From contig NZ_KB849755.1 of the NCBI RefSeq assembly GCF_000368925.1, positions 1,356,620 to 1,420,619 on the forward strand: DNA of 64,000 bases, in the 5' to 3' direction. This document shows positions 31,996-40,636 of this stretch, piece by piece. Position numbers and translations under genes: made by a program. Position 1 is the first letter of the stretch; each line of letters begins with the position of its first letter. The notes under the pieces are model-generated. The model searched no databases and had not been told where the DNA came from. It was given only the letters and a program-made list of their open reading frames with translations. Source of the stretch: Acinetobacter bereziniae LMG 1003 = CIP 70.12. GTDB lineage: Bacteria; Pseudomonadota; Gammaproteobacteria; Pseudomonadales; Moraxellaceae.

Positions 31996-32011
31996 TTACC
32001 GTATCTTGTGT
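31996..32011 (+). promoter_or_regulatory. NrdR-like box 1
   Basis: TTACCGTATCTTGTGT matches the palindromic consensus ACACWATATATWGTGT at 11 of 16 positions, including the complete right half GTGT. Its start is exactly 32 bases before box 2; NrdR boxes usually occur as pairs about 31-32 bases apart. Confidence 0.5.
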
Positions 32012-32027
32012 TCTAAATTAAATTAAA

Positions 32028-32043
32028 CCACTAAGTATTGTGT
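32028..32043 (+). promoter_or_regulatory. NrdR-like box 2
   Basis: CCACTAAGTATTGTGT matches ACACWATATATWGTGT at 13 of 16 positions. With box 1, it forms the spaced pair that the zinc-finger/ATP-cone repressor NrdR uses to repress ribonucleotide reductase operons. The nrdR gene is not in this window. Confidence 0.6.
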
Positions 32044-32140
32044 TTAGTCCTCAAACATCGTGACGAACAAAATTGCAACTCGTCCGGTTCAAATGGTCCA
32101 TAAACATAACAATGATGATGACAATGGAGCTACGCTGACA

Positions 32141-34966
32141 ATGAACGCCATTACAACCCCTGGTCAACTACAAGTGATTAAACGCACTGGTGATGTTGCC
32201 GCTTTTGATGCAGATAAAATCGCTGTAGCAATTGGTAAAGCTTTTTTGGCTGTTGAGGGCCAGCAAAGCGCAGACTCAAGCCGAATTCATGACCGTATTA
32301 CACAATTAACAGAAATGGTTATGAACACTTTTAATCGTCGTTTACCGTCTGGCGGAACAATTCACATTGAAGAAATTCAAGACCAAGTTGAATTGGCACT
32401 TATGCGTACCGGTGAACAAAAAGTTGCACGTGCTTATGTGATCTATCGTGAACAACGTTCTGAAGCACGTAAACAAACAGGTGCTCATCATCACCCAACT
32501 TTACAAATCACAGATGCGAATGGTCAGCTTCAGCCTCTAGATTTGGGCAAACTTCAAGCCACAATTGAAAAAGCGAGTGAAGGCTTAGAAGGTATTGATG
32601 TTCAAGCCATTGTCGATGAAACAGTTAAAAACTTATATAACGGTGTAAAACAGTCAGACATCTCAACGACGATGATGATGGCGACCCGTACCCGTATTGA
32701 ACAAGAACCAAACTACACTTATGTAACTGCACGTTTACTTCGTGATGATTTAGTTGCAACAGGTTTAAAATTCTTAGGTTTAGCGACAGATACCGAAGAA
32801 GGTGATGCGCTTGAAACTTACCTGAAAAAAGGGATCGAGTTAGAACTTCTTTCACCAGAACTTTTAAACTTCGACCTTGCTAAATTGGCAGCAGCGATCA
32901 AACCAGAACGTTCAAACCAATTTACCTATTTAGGTCTACAAACTTTGTTTGACCGCTACTTCATCCATTCAAATGATGTACGTTTTGAACTTCCGCAATT
33001 GTTCTTTATGCGTGTCTCTATGGGGCTTGCACTAAATGAAGAACAGCGTGAAGACCGTGCAATCGAATTCTATGACTTATTGTCTAGCTTCGATTATATG
33101 GCGTCTACACCAACACTGTTTAACTCAGGTACTTTACGTCCACAATTATCAAGCTGTTACTTAACCACCATTCAAGATGATCTTTACGACATCTATGGCG
33201 CAATGCGTGACAATGCCCTCCTGTCTAAATGGGCGGGTGGTTTAGGAAATGACTGGACACCTGTTCGTGCTTTGAACTCATATATCAAAGGTACAAACGG
33301 TAAATCTCAAGGTGTGGTTCCTTTCCTTAAAGTTGCTAACGATACCGCTGTTGCCGTTAACCAAGGTGGTAAACGTAAAGGTGCAGTCTGTGCATACCTT
33401 GAAACTTGGCACTTGGATATTGAAGAATTCCTAGAGCTACGTAAAAATACAGGTGATGACCGTCGTCGTACGCACGACATGAACACAGCGAACTGGGTTC
33501 CAGATTTGTTTATGCAACGTGTGATTGAAGATGCTGAGTGGACATTGTTCACGCCATCTGAAACACCTGATTTACATGACTTAACTGGCGCTGCATTTGC
33601 TGAACGCTATGCTTACTATGAAGGCATCGCTAAAGAAAGCAACATGCTTCATAAGAAAATCCGTGCCAAAGACTTATGGCGTAAAATGTTATCAATGTTG
33701 TTTGAAACTGGTCACCCGTGGATCACATTCAAAGACGTATGTAACTTACGTTCACCACAACAACATGTTGGCGTAGTTCACTCATCTAACTTATGTACAG
33801 AAATCACTTTAAATACCAATAAAGATGAAATCGCAGTATGTAACTTAGGTTCAATCAACCTTGTTCAGCACGTTCAAGGCGGTAAACTTGACCGTGAAAA
33901 ATTGGCGCGTACTGTAAAAACAGCAGTTCGTATGCTCGATAACGTGATTGACATCAACTACTACGCAGTTGAACAAGCACGTAATTCAAACCTTAAACAC
34001 CGTCCAGTGGGTATGGGTATCATGGGCTTCCAAGATGCTTTATATGAATTGGGTATGGGTTATGGTTCAGATGAAGCAGTCGACTTTGCTGATGAGTCTA
34101 TGGAAGTGATCAGCTACTATGCGATCCAAACTTCTAGCGACCTTGCGATTGAACGTGGTGTTTATTCAACATTCAAAGGTTCATTGTGGGATCAAGGTAT
34201 CTTGCCAATCGACTCTTTAGAGATCGTTGCAAAATCTCGTCCAGAACGTATGTTCGAAGTTGACCGTACTCAACGTTTAGACTGGGACACTTTACGTGCC
34301 AAAGTTCAAAAAGACGGTATGCGTAACTCAAATGTGATGGCGATTGCGCCTACAGCAACGATTTCTAACATTTGTGGTGTTTCTCAATCAATCGAACCTA
34401 CTTTCCAAAACCTTTATGTAAAATCAAACCTTTCAGGTGAATTTACAGTGATCAACCCGTACTTAGTACGTGCGTTAAAAGATCGTGGTCTTTGGGACTC
34501 TGTGATGGTCAATGACCTTAAACATTTCGAAGGTTCTGTACAAAAAATTGCTCGTATTCCTGATGAATTAAAAGCAATTTTTGCAACAGCGTTTGAAGTG
34601 GATACACGTTGGATCGTTGATGCTGCATCACGTCGTCAAAAATGGATTGATCAAGCACAATCATTGAACCTCTATATCTCGGGTGCAAATGGTAAAAAAC
34701 TTGACATCACGTATAAGATGGCTTGGTTACGTGGTCTTAAAACAACCTATTACCTCCGTGCATTGGGTGCAACATCTGCTGAAAAATCAACCATTAACAC
34801 AGGTGCTTTAAACGCAGTTAAACCGACAACTGTGGCTGCTCCAGTGGCAGCGGTTGCACCAGAAGCTAAACCTGAAGCACCTGCTGAAGAAGAAGGTTTC
34901 TCTCAAGCAGCACCAGTGCCACAAGCATGCTCAATTGACAATCCTGATTGTGAGGCTTGTCAGTAA
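32141..34966 (+). CDS. nrdA: Ribonucleoside-diphosphate reductase, alpha subunit (class Ia)
   Basis: 941 residues from ATG 32141 (MNAITTPGQLQVIKR), preceded by GGAG 12 bases upstream; an in-frame GTG at 32060 would give 968 residues but has no Shine-Dalgarno and lies almost next to the NrdR boxes. Two ATP-cone domains are at the N terminus (VIKRTGDVAAFDADKIAVAI and ITDANGQLQPLDLGKLQATI), as in the Pseudomonas-type enzyme. The barrel has SSCYLTT, SNLCTEI and the active-site motif with NLGSINL. The C-terminal CEACQ gives the redox-active pair reduced by thioredoxin. It makes dNDPs from NDPs. Confidence 0.95.
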   Translation: MNAITTPGQLQVIKRTGDVAAFDADKIAVAIGKAFLAVEGQQSADSSRIHDRITQLTEMVMNTFNRRLPSGGTIHIEEIQDQVELALMRTGEQKVARAYVIYREQRSEARKQTGAHHHPTLQITDANGQLQPLDLGKLQATIEKASEGLEGIDVQAIVDETVKNLYNGVKQSDISTTMMMATRTRIEQEPNYTYVTARLLRDDLVATGLKFLGLATDTEEGDALETYLKKGIELELLSPELLNFDLAKLAAAIKPERSNQFTYLGLQTLFDRYFIHSNDVRFELPQLFFMRVSMGLALNEEQREDRAIEFYDLLSSFDYMASTPTLFNSGTLRPQLSSCYLTTIQDDLYDIYGAMRDNALLSKWAGGLGNDWTPVRALNSYIKGTNGKSQGVVPFLKVANDTAVAVNQGGKRKGAVCAYLETWHLDIEEFLELRKNTGDDRRRTHDMNTANWVPDLFMQRVIEDAEWTLFTPSETPDLHDLTGAAFAERYAYYEGIAKESNMLHKKIRAKDLWRKMLSMLFETGHPWITFKDVCNLRSPQQHVGVVHSSNLCTEITLNTNKDEIAVCNLGSINLVQHVQGGKLDREKLARTVKTAVRMLDNVIDINYYAVEQARNSNLKHRPVGMGIMGFQDALYELGMGYGSDEAVDFADESMEVISYYAIQTSSDLAIERGVYSTFKGSLWDQGILPIDSLEIVAKSRPERMFEVDRTQRLDWDTLRAKVQKDGMRNSNVMAIAPTATISNICGVSQSIEPTFQNLYVKSNLSGEFTVINPYLVRALKDRGLWDSVMVNDLKHFEGSVQKIARIPDELKAIFATAFEVDTRWIVDAASRRQKWIDQAQSLNLYISGANGKKLDITYKMAWLRGLKTTYYLRALGATSAEKSTINTGALNAVKPTTVAAPVAAVAPEAKPEAPAEEEGFSQAAPVPQACSIDNPDCEACQ

Positions 34967-34994
34967 TTAACTAAAGGTATCTAACTCAGAATAT

Positions 34995-35013
34995 AGGCTA
35001 CGCTAAGTAGCCT
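34995..35013. other. Hairpin after nrdA
   Basis: AGGCTAC-GCTAA-GTAGCCT, a 7-bp stem about 30 bases past the nrdA stop. There is no T tract, so it is not a full terminator; it may stabilise or partly attenuate the transcript between nrdA and nrdB. Confidence 0.4.
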
Positions 35014-35067
35014 CTCTGAAAATTTCAAACGTGGCTACGTTGGCATAGTTATTTAGAATGAATAATT

Positions 35068-35268
35068 ATGAAAAAAGAAATAGATATCTTTGGTTGGAAA
35101 TACAAACCTTCCAATCGAGAAATGAGTGTAATTCAAGCTATTATGGTATTTACTGTAATGTGCTTAATACTCACAAAAGGGCTTAGATCTCCACTTGCTT
35201 ACAAAATATATGGCAGTGTTAGTTTCATTGGAGTATTAACTCTTTTGGCACAAAACTTCATAAACTAA
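35068..35268 (+). CDS. Small membrane protein, 66 aa, between nrdA and nrdB
   Basis: I do not recognise a family. It has two hydrophobic stretches (about residues 20-37 and 49-63) separated by a basic turn (TKGLRSPLAYKIYG), so probably two transmembrane helices with a cytoplasmic N terminus (MKKEIDIFGWKYKP). It lies inside what should be the nrdAB transcript. It may be a lineage-specific insertion with no link to dNTP synthesis. Confidence 0.55.
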   Translation: MKKEIDIFGWKYKPSNREMSVIQAIMVFTVMCLILTKGLRSPLAYKIYGSVSFIGVLTLLAQNFIN

Positions 35269-35314
35269 AATTCATTAATGAGTTTTAGTTTCTACTACTA
35301 AACAGGGCTAAGAA

Positions 35315-35446
35315 ATGTTCCATTTAAGTCATAACTATGAGTTAGGCATAATTGTGCTGATCTTAGCCTTTTTGGTTTTTTATATCCCTGCGGTCTATGC
35401 ATTTATTGCGATCCGCAAACAGCAAAAGCGTAATCAAAATAAGTAG
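35315..35446 (+). CDS. Small membrane protein, 43 aa, between nrdA and nrdB
   Basis: ATG 35315 is preceded by CAGGGCTAAGAA, a usable Shine-Dalgarno. The product starts MFHLSHNYELG, has one strong transmembrane helix (about 12-33, IIVLILAFLVFYIPAVYAFI) and a basic tail (RKQQKRNQNK), ending in TAG at 35444. The positive tail predicts a cytoplasmic C terminus. Charge pattern and the start signal make it more likely to be a real small protein than noise. Confidence 0.55.
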   Translation: MFHLSHNYELGIIVLILAFLVFYIPAVYAFIAIRKQQKRNQNK

Positions 35447-35586
35447 TGTGGGTATCTGTTCTTTCGAACAAGAACGAAACAACTATCGGCAAAACTTAAT
35501 TTTGCTTGCACAGAATAAGCGTATAGTAGTGACATCTTTTTTGTGAGATGTCGAACATAGATATTAACAACGAAGAGAGAACAACG

Positions 35587-36870
35587 ATGTCTATCCTAAG
35601 TTGGGACGATTTTGAAGATGATGAACCGAAACAAGCTGCACAAGCTCACCAGCCTGCGCCCGTCGAACCGAAAAAAACGACTGATTCGCAGGTGGTATCT
35701 GATGCAAAGCAATCATCGCAGAATTTGGCAGCTGCACAATCCGCTGGAACCTATACAGCAAGATCAACAAATCCAACCGATTCATTGGCAAGAGCATCTC
35801 ACGCCTTAGAAAAGCTGGATGTTGCACCGGGCTTGGAAGAGCTTGAAATGGGTGCACAACGTGTACAAGTTGATGATAAAGCCATGATCAACTGTCGCGC
35901 AGACTTAAACCAACTTGTTCCATTCAAATATGAGTGGGCTTGGCAAAAATACCTAGACGGATGTGCAAACCACTGGATGCCACAAGAAGTCAACATGAAC
36001 CATGACATCGCACTGTGGAAGTCTGAAAATGGTTTGACTGAAGATGAGCGTACCATTGTAATGCGTTCTTTAGGTTTCTTCTCAACCGCAGATTCATTGG
36101 TTGCAAACAACTTGGTTTTGGCGATCTACCGTCATATTACTAACCCTGAATGCCGTCAATATATTTTGCGTCAAGCATTTGAAGAAGCGATTCACACCCA
36201 TGCTTACCAATACTGTATCGAATCTTTAGGTATGGATGAAGGCGAAGTCTTTAACATGTACCGCGAAGTTCCATCTGTTGCTCGTAAAGCAGCGTGGGGC
36301 TTGAAGTATACACAGTCTTTGAGTGATCCTACTTTCCATACGGGTACACCTGAAAACGATCAGATCTTACTGCGTAATTTGATTGCATTCTATTGTGTAC
36401 TTGAAGGAATCTTCTTTTACTGTGGTTTCAGCCAAATCTTGTCTATGGGTCGTCGTAACAAGATGAATGGTGTTGCTGAGCAATTCCAATACATCTTGCG
36501 TGATGAGTCTATGCACTTGAACTTTGGTATCGACATGATTAACCAAATCAAGATCGAAAACCCACACTTATGGACTGCTGAGTTCCAAGAAGAAATCATT
36601 CAAATGATTCTTGAAGGTACCATGCTTGAAATCGAATATGCCCGTGACACGATGCCACGTGGTGTATTGGGTATGAATGCAGCGATGATGGAAGAATATT
36701 TGAAATTCATCTGTAACCGTCGTTTAGCACAGCTTGGTCTTCCTGAGCAGTTTGCTGGTGTCAATAACCCGTTCCAGTGGATGTCTGAAATGATGGACTT
36801 GCGTAAAGAGAAGAACTTCTTTGAAACGCGTGTGACTGATTATCAAACTGGTGGTGCGTTGAGCTGGTAA
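35587..36870 (+). CDS. nrdB: Ribonucleoside-diphosphate reductase, beta subunit (class Ia)
   Basis: 427 residues from ATG 35587 ([14 protein letters not shown]), preceded by GAAGAGAGAACAACG; an in-frame ATG at 35548 would add 13 residues. The first 85 residues form a polar, alanine/glutamine-rich extension not essential to the fold. The diiron ligands are visible in [11 protein letters not shown] and the later DESMHLNFG segment, and the radical tyrosine lies just after the first helix pair. The conserved C terminus [17 protein letters not shown] is used for docking to NrdA. It is followed by a strong terminator. Confidence 0.95.
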   Translation: MSILSWDDFEDDEPKQAAQAHQPAPVEPKKTTDSQVVSDAKQSSQNLAAAQSAGTYTARSTNPTDSLARASHALEKLDVAPGLEELEMGAQRVQVDDKAMINCRADLNQLVPFKYEWAWQKYLDGCANHWMPQEVNMNHDIALWKSENGLTEDERTIVMRSLGFFSTADSLVANNLVLAIYRHITNPECRQYILRQAFEEAIHTHAYQYCIESLGMDEGEVFNMYREVPSVARKAAWGLKYTQSLSDPTFHTGTPENDQILLRNLIAFYCVLEGIFFYCGFSQILSMGRRNKMNGVAEQFQYILRDESMHLNFGIDMINQIKIENPHLWTAEFQEEIIQMILEGTMLEIEYARDTMPRGVLGMNAAMMEEYLKFICNRRLAQLGLPEQFAGVNNPFQWMSEMMDLRKEKNFFETRVTDYQTGGALSW

Positions 36871-36905
36871 GGTAGACGTCACGCCACACATATGTTGTCA
36901 CTAAT

Positions 36906-36937
36906 AAAAAAATAGAGCTATTCGGCTCTATTTTTTT
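36906..36937. terminator. Terminator of nrdB (AATAGAGC stem)
   Basis: AATAGAGC-TATTCG-GCTCTATT (36911-36932) with A and T runs on either side, bidirectional. The same stem and nearly the same loop occur at 44606-44633, on the other side of the HXS-helicase block. Confidence 0.85.
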
Positions 36938-37061
36938 AAATATTAAGTTTGTTATAAATCGATGGTAAAAAATTAAATTTAAAAATAACTCAATAGAATT
37001 TTAGAGTTCAATTACATAAATAAAAGTAGAAACTTTATAGTCATAGGAAATGAGTGTAAGC

Positions 37062-37700
37062 CTATTCATAATAATTAACTGCAGAAATCCCTAAACTATT
37101 TAAAAGTTCAGTCGTCATTCGACCATTAATTGTTAAATTCTTATCAACTTGATAATTAGCAATAGCCTTACGTGTATTCTTACCTAAATCACCATCAATT
37201 TTACCAGTGTAATACCCTAATTGAAAAAGAGCCATTTGTACTCTCTTTATCTGCATTACCTGCATTAAAACGGGATCCGCATCTGTTGAAATATTACTTA
37301 TATTAGAGTTGTTACCATAATAGGTATTAACATGAGTATTAGATCTAGTCGGAACATTCGGATATGTTTTAACAGTTATATTTGAATTATTTCTTGTTGG
37401 TGTTGAAGATATGCTTGAACTAGAGTTTGAGTAATTTGGCACAGAGTATACAGGAGTTCTTGAACTTGAGTAACCAGAATATCCTGATCCTGAGTAATGA
37501 CTAGAATGACTTCTATGGCTTGAATGACTTCTATGGCCAGCAAACATATTCTCATATTCGTAATTTAGTGGTCGTATAGATACAGGTTCTAAGTTTTCAT
37601 ATGAGTTTATACTCGTATTAATTGCAGCACCTACTTTGTTATTAATAACAGGAGCTGATGCAGCAAAAACTGCCAATGACTTTATAAATTTACTCAACAT
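37062..37700 (-). CDS. hxsA: His-Xaa-Ser repeat protein HxsA (target of the HXS radical SAM enzymes)
   Basis: 212 residues. A short basic N terminus and a weakly hydrophobic stretch (about 4-20) could be a signal or anchor. Residues 56-70 are five consecutive His-Xaa-Ser triplets (HRS HSS HRS HSS HYS), followed by a glycine/serine/tyrosine-rich segment and a serine/asparagine-rich linker. Residues about 148-207 form a peptidoglycan-binding-like domain (IKRVQMALFQLGYYTGKIDGDLG, then TRKAIANYQ). These two features define HxsA as I know it. It is last in the operon, 50 bases after hxsC. The His-Xaa-Ser run is presumably modified by HxsB and HxsC; the product is unknown. Confidence 0.88.
   Translation of the reverse strand: MLSKFIKSLAVFAASAPVINNKVGAAINTSINSYENLEPVSIRPLNYEYENMFAGHRSHSSHRSHSSHYSGSGYSGYSSSRTPVYSVPNYSNSSSSISSTPTRNNSNITVKTYPNVPTRSNTHVNTYYGNNSNISNISTDADPVLMQVMQIKRVQMALFQLGYYTGKIDGDLGKNTRKAIANYQVDKNLTINGRMTTELLNSLGISAVNYYE
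37491..37535 (-). repeat. Five tandem His-Xaa-Ser codon triplets in hxsA
   Basis: Codons 56-70 of hxsA. The hexapeptide HRSHSS occurs twice in a row, and the DNA shows an 18-base direct repeat (GAATGACTTCTATGGC... on the plus strand), so the core probably grew by unit duplication. Confidence 0.85.
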
Positions 37701-37750
37701 TTACCCCTGATAAATTTATTTATTATTGAATATTCACATTATGCAAGTGA

Positions 37751-38935
37751 TTAACAAGGATTATCAACTAGTTTTATAGGATTTAGAATAGATGGCGTCC
37801 AGCCATTTTGATACCATGTAAATAAGCCGCAGCATTTTTTTTTCAAATCACAACTTTCACATACTTTATCATATGTATTTTTCCAATCAGAGATGCTTTT
37901 TTCTGCATATTGCCATAAGCTTTGAGGTAAACAGCATAGTGGAATATTCATCAAAATTAATCGAGTTTTAGTACTTAGCAATAAATCTACCGCTGCATTT
38001 AATTGATCCCACCAATCCTTAATATCAACTTGGCTAAGTTCCTTATTGGCAAGTGCAAAACCGATAGGTTCACATCCAATCAGAGCGACCTCTTTTACAA
38101 ATGGAAGGTTGGTTCGTATATAGTCACAAAGATCAATTAAGTTCTCTAATACAGGCTTAACCAAAACAATTCTTAATTGTATCGGCTGTACGTAATGCTG
38201 GAGGATATATAGACCTTCTAATGTTTCTTCAAAAGCCGAATGTTGCTGCACCACAAAATCATGTAAGAGATCTGCATGACCATATAATGGGACAAGCCAA
38301 TTAACTTTCGTTTCAAGATTAGATAACACTGATTCCGCTATCTTAGGATTACTAAACAAGCGACCGTTCGTTAATACATCAATCTCAGTTGAAGGAAATT
38401 TATTATGAATGGTATCAATGATTAGTCTTAATTGTTCATCAAGTAGTAATGGCTCACCACCCGTTAAGCCAATATTCATTGGTTCATAGCTGAGATGATC
38501 AATGATTTCTAGTGCTTGTTGTACTAACCATGAATCATCATGCTTAGTTGGTGGCTGAGAACACATGATGCAGTAATTATTGCATCTGTTAGTTAAGAAT
38601 AAAGTGTGATGTGTATCACTTGCTCTCAAAAGTACATTTAGATTCTTTTTATATGGATCAACATTAACCACATCATTTGATTTTAATACTTGTTGTTGTG
38701 GCATAAAGAGATTATTTGCACCAACCCTTTCAAGCAAGTCTGAGCTATAAATTGAATATAGATTATCTAACCCTGCCTGAATATATCGACCAAATATTTC
38801 AATTTCCTGAACATTAGTAATTGGCACTAGAATGGATTGATTAGGCAACCACTCTATATCCAAGTTATCAAGACTAAGCACCCTAAAGATTTGTGGGGTA
38901 TGTTCTGTGACTGAGTTTAGCTTTATTTTTCTCAT
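37751..38935 (-). CDS. hxsC: His-Xaa-Ser system radical SAM maturase HxsC
   Basis: 394 residues. The radical SAM cluster motif CNNYCIMC (C118, C122, C125) follows TLFLTNR, and the SAM-binding glycine motif appears as GLTGGEPLL. The C-terminal part has a cysteine cluster (CCLP, then CESCDLKKKCCG) that may hold an auxiliary iron-sulfur cluster, as in many peptide-modifying radical SAM enzymes. The N-terminal 100 residues are a family-specific region. It lies 5 bases after hxsB and 50 bases before hxsA. In the HXS system, two radical SAM enzymes always occur together; the reaction is not established to my knowledge. Confidence 0.9.
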   Translation of the reverse strand: MRKIKLNSVTEHTPQIFRVLSLDNLDIEWLPNQSILVPITNVQEIEIFGRYIQAGLDNLYSIYSSDLLERVGANNLFMPQQQVLKSNDVVNVDPYKKNLNVLLRASDTHHTLFLTNRCNNYCIMCSQPPTKHDDSWLVQQALEIIDHLSYEPMNIGLTGGEPLLLDEQLRLIIDTIHNKFPSTEIDVLTNGRLFSNPKIAESVLSNLETKVNWLVPLYGHADLLHDFVVQQHSAFEETLEGLYILQHYVQPIQLRIVLVKPVLENLIDLCDYIRTNLPFVKEVALIGCEPIGFALANKELSQVDIKDWWDQLNAAVDLLLSTKTRLILMNIPLCCLPQSLWQYAEKSISDWKNTYDKVCESCDLKKKCCGLFTWYQNGWTPSILNPIKLVDNPC

Positions 38936-38940
38936 TTTAT

Positions 38941-40362
38941 CTACTTACTAAAGGCCCATTGATTTGCTAACTTTCTAAACTTTTCAGAATTTTGGTATTT
39001 GTTAAATATCACATCAAACAAACCCATGTAACGCTTACAGTGACTAGTTAAGTGGGTTGGTGGGGTCATAGTACCAAATTCGTTATAAGCACTGATTGGA
39101 TCAGGCCCGCAATATGGTAGATAAGCACATTGACTGCAACTCGGATCATTAAAATTCAAACTCGAAGTAATGATATTTCTTTGTAGGTCAGAGCTTAACA
39201 ATTGAAATAAAGGTTCACCAATTTTACCTAAGCGTAAAGAAGTATCCCCTGATTCTTTTAACATACGAGACTCGTCACTAGGGTATATATAACCATCATA
39301 GTTATAAACAATACAGCCAAGTCCCGCACCTGATGGGCTTTGGAGGTCAATATAGCCTTGATCAAATGGAGAAAGAATTTTATTTAATAAGATTGCTGAA
39401 TGAACTTCTATTAGTTCATATCCTTGATCATTCCAATGGATAACACGTTCCAATGCTTTCTCATAAAAATTTAAGAACTCAGTATGAGTTGGTGCAAGTC
39501 GCTTTGAGTTTTTCTTCGCAAATCCATAATCACTCAAACCACGGATAAAAATATCCTTAAATCCTAATTGAACATATGCATCTACAATCTCATTAGGATA
39601 ATCCAAGCTTTTGCGTGTAGTCGTCATTAATGCAGAAACCGAGTCTTGACCTAATTCTTTACGTGCTAGCTCTAAGCCTTCCATAGTTCTTTCATAAGCA
39701 TCTCGATTAGCAATCGGTCTATTTTTATTATGTAAGTCTGCAAGACCATCAATACTTGTCGACAATACCACTTGATGTTCTTTAAAAAATAAACACATTT
39801 CAGTGGTTAATTGATGCAATGTTGTAGTCACTACAAAACGAATAGATCTATTGTGCTCTTTGTTTTTTTCAGTAATGTACTCAATCGCAAGTTTGACTAA
39901 ATCATATTTGATTAAAGGATCTCCCCCTTGAAACTCAACTGTTAAAGTATCTGATGTACTTTCAAAGATAGTGTCACAGGCTAAAAGTAAATTTTTTCTG
40001 GAAATAGTGAACTCATCTCCTGTTTGTTGGCGACTGACTTGGCAGTAAGAACATGAGTGCATACATTGAATCGTCACAACAATAATATGTAACGTAGTTC
40101 CTTCTAAAATTGTTGATTTCTTTGCATGTAATCTTGAGGCTAGAGCTCTCTTTGAACCAATAGCATTTTGGCTCATCAGAAAAAATTTGGATTTCAATTT
40201 GAGATAGAAATCCATATCTAATGATTCGTCTTTAGCAATGATTTGTTTTAAATTATCCTGAGAAATAAACTCAAAATCGCCTGTAACGCTTGTTATGAGA
40301 TAGTTATCATCTGCCATTCGTTTAAAGTTAAATGGCATTAGTTCCACATTTTTAAAAATCAT
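38941..40362 (-). CDS. hxsB: His-Xaa-Ser system radical SAM maturase HxsB
   Basis: 473 residues. The radical SAM motif CMHSCSYC (C100, C104, C107) is followed by a glycine-rich motif VEFQGGDPLI. A SPASM-like C terminus is present: GCIVYNYDGYIYPSDESRM near residue 350, CSQCAYLPYCG near 407-416, and a final HCKRY near 441, which together could bind auxiliary clusters. The enzyme layout resembles anaerobic sulfatase-maturase-like peptide modifiers. It starts 1 base after the hxsD stop, so translation is coupled. It probably modifies the His-Xaa-Ser region of HxsA; this is inference from genome context. Confidence 0.9.
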   Translation of the reverse strand: MIFKNVELMPFNFKRMADDNYLITSVTGDFEFISQDNLKQIIAKDESLDMDFYLKLKSKFFLMSQNAIGSKRALASRLHAKKSTILEGTTLHIIVVTIQCMHSCSYCQVSRQQTGDEFTISRKNLLLACDTIFESTSDTLTVEFQGGDPLIKYDLVKLAIEYITEKNKEHNRSIRFVVTTTLHQLTTEMCLFFKEHQVVLSTSIDGLADLHNKNRPIANRDAYERTMEGLELARKELGQDSVSALMTTTRKSLDYPNEIVDAYVQLGFKDIFIRGLSDYGFAKKNSKRLAPTHTEFLNFYEKALERVIHWNDQGYELIEVHSAILLNKILSPFDQGYIDLQSPSGAGLGCIVYNYDGYIYPSDESRMLKESGDTSLRLGKIGEPLFQLLSSDLQRNIITSSLNFNDPSCSQCAYLPYCGPDPISAYNEFGTMTPPTHLTSHCKRYMGLFDVIFNKYQNSEKFRKLANQWAFSK

Positions 40363-40363
40363 T

Positions 40364-40636
40364 TTACTTACTTATACTTGCTAAAATAATTGCATCAACA
40401 AAAGACTTTTGTTGTGGACTAATTTGCTTATCCAACGCTTGACGTAATTTAAAATCATCTAAGAAATTAAGAATGAGGCTTTTTTGTTGTGAATTCTCAA
40501 CTTTAAAAAAGAAACGTTGGGAGTCTAATTGCTCCACGTCATAAGATGTTGGACAAAATCTCAATGCCTGTATGATTTCACTCAATGACATCTCAGTATG
40601 AATATCAAATCCAAATTGTATTAATTTTTGACTCAC
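40364..40636 (-). CDS. hxsD: His-Xaa-Ser system protein HxsD
   Basis: 90 residues from a GTG start (40636) with GGAG five bases upstream. It is the first gene of the HXS operon. The sequence contains LILNFLDDFKLRQALDKQI, resembling the LLNDYxLRE-type signature that I recall for this small family. It has no cysteines. By position and size, it might act as a peptide-recognition or scaffold protein for the maturases, but its role is not known. Confidence 0.82.
   Translation of the reverse strand: MSQKLIQFGFDIHTEMSLSEIIQALRFCPTSYDVEQLDSQRFFFKVENSQQKSLILNFLDDFKLRQALDKQISPQQKSFVDAIILASISK

Larger units (their letters stand above)
31539..32140. other. Divergent bfmR / nrdA control region
   Basis: About 600 bases between the bfmR start and the preferred nrdA start. 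It holds a perfect DnaA box and two NrdR-like boxes, listed separately, and presumably the autoregulated bfmR promoter close to 31539. A GTG-started extension of nrdA (from 32060) covers the last 81 bases. Confidence 0.6.

Noticed and set aside
32060..32140. GTG start giving a 27-residue longer NrdA
   Set aside because: No ribosome site, 17 bases from an NrdR-like box, and a low-complexity extension; ATG 32141 with GGAG is preferred, although not proven.
37030..37060. Weak terminator after hxsA
   Set aside because: Only a 5-bp stem (AACTC/GAGTT) and a long loop; the strong nrdB terminator nearby probably serves both.
37062..37700. Plain peptidoglycan-binding protein
   Set aside because: The His-Xaa-Ser triplets and the adjacent pair of radical SAM genes show that it is HxsA; the C-terminal domain alone is not its identity.
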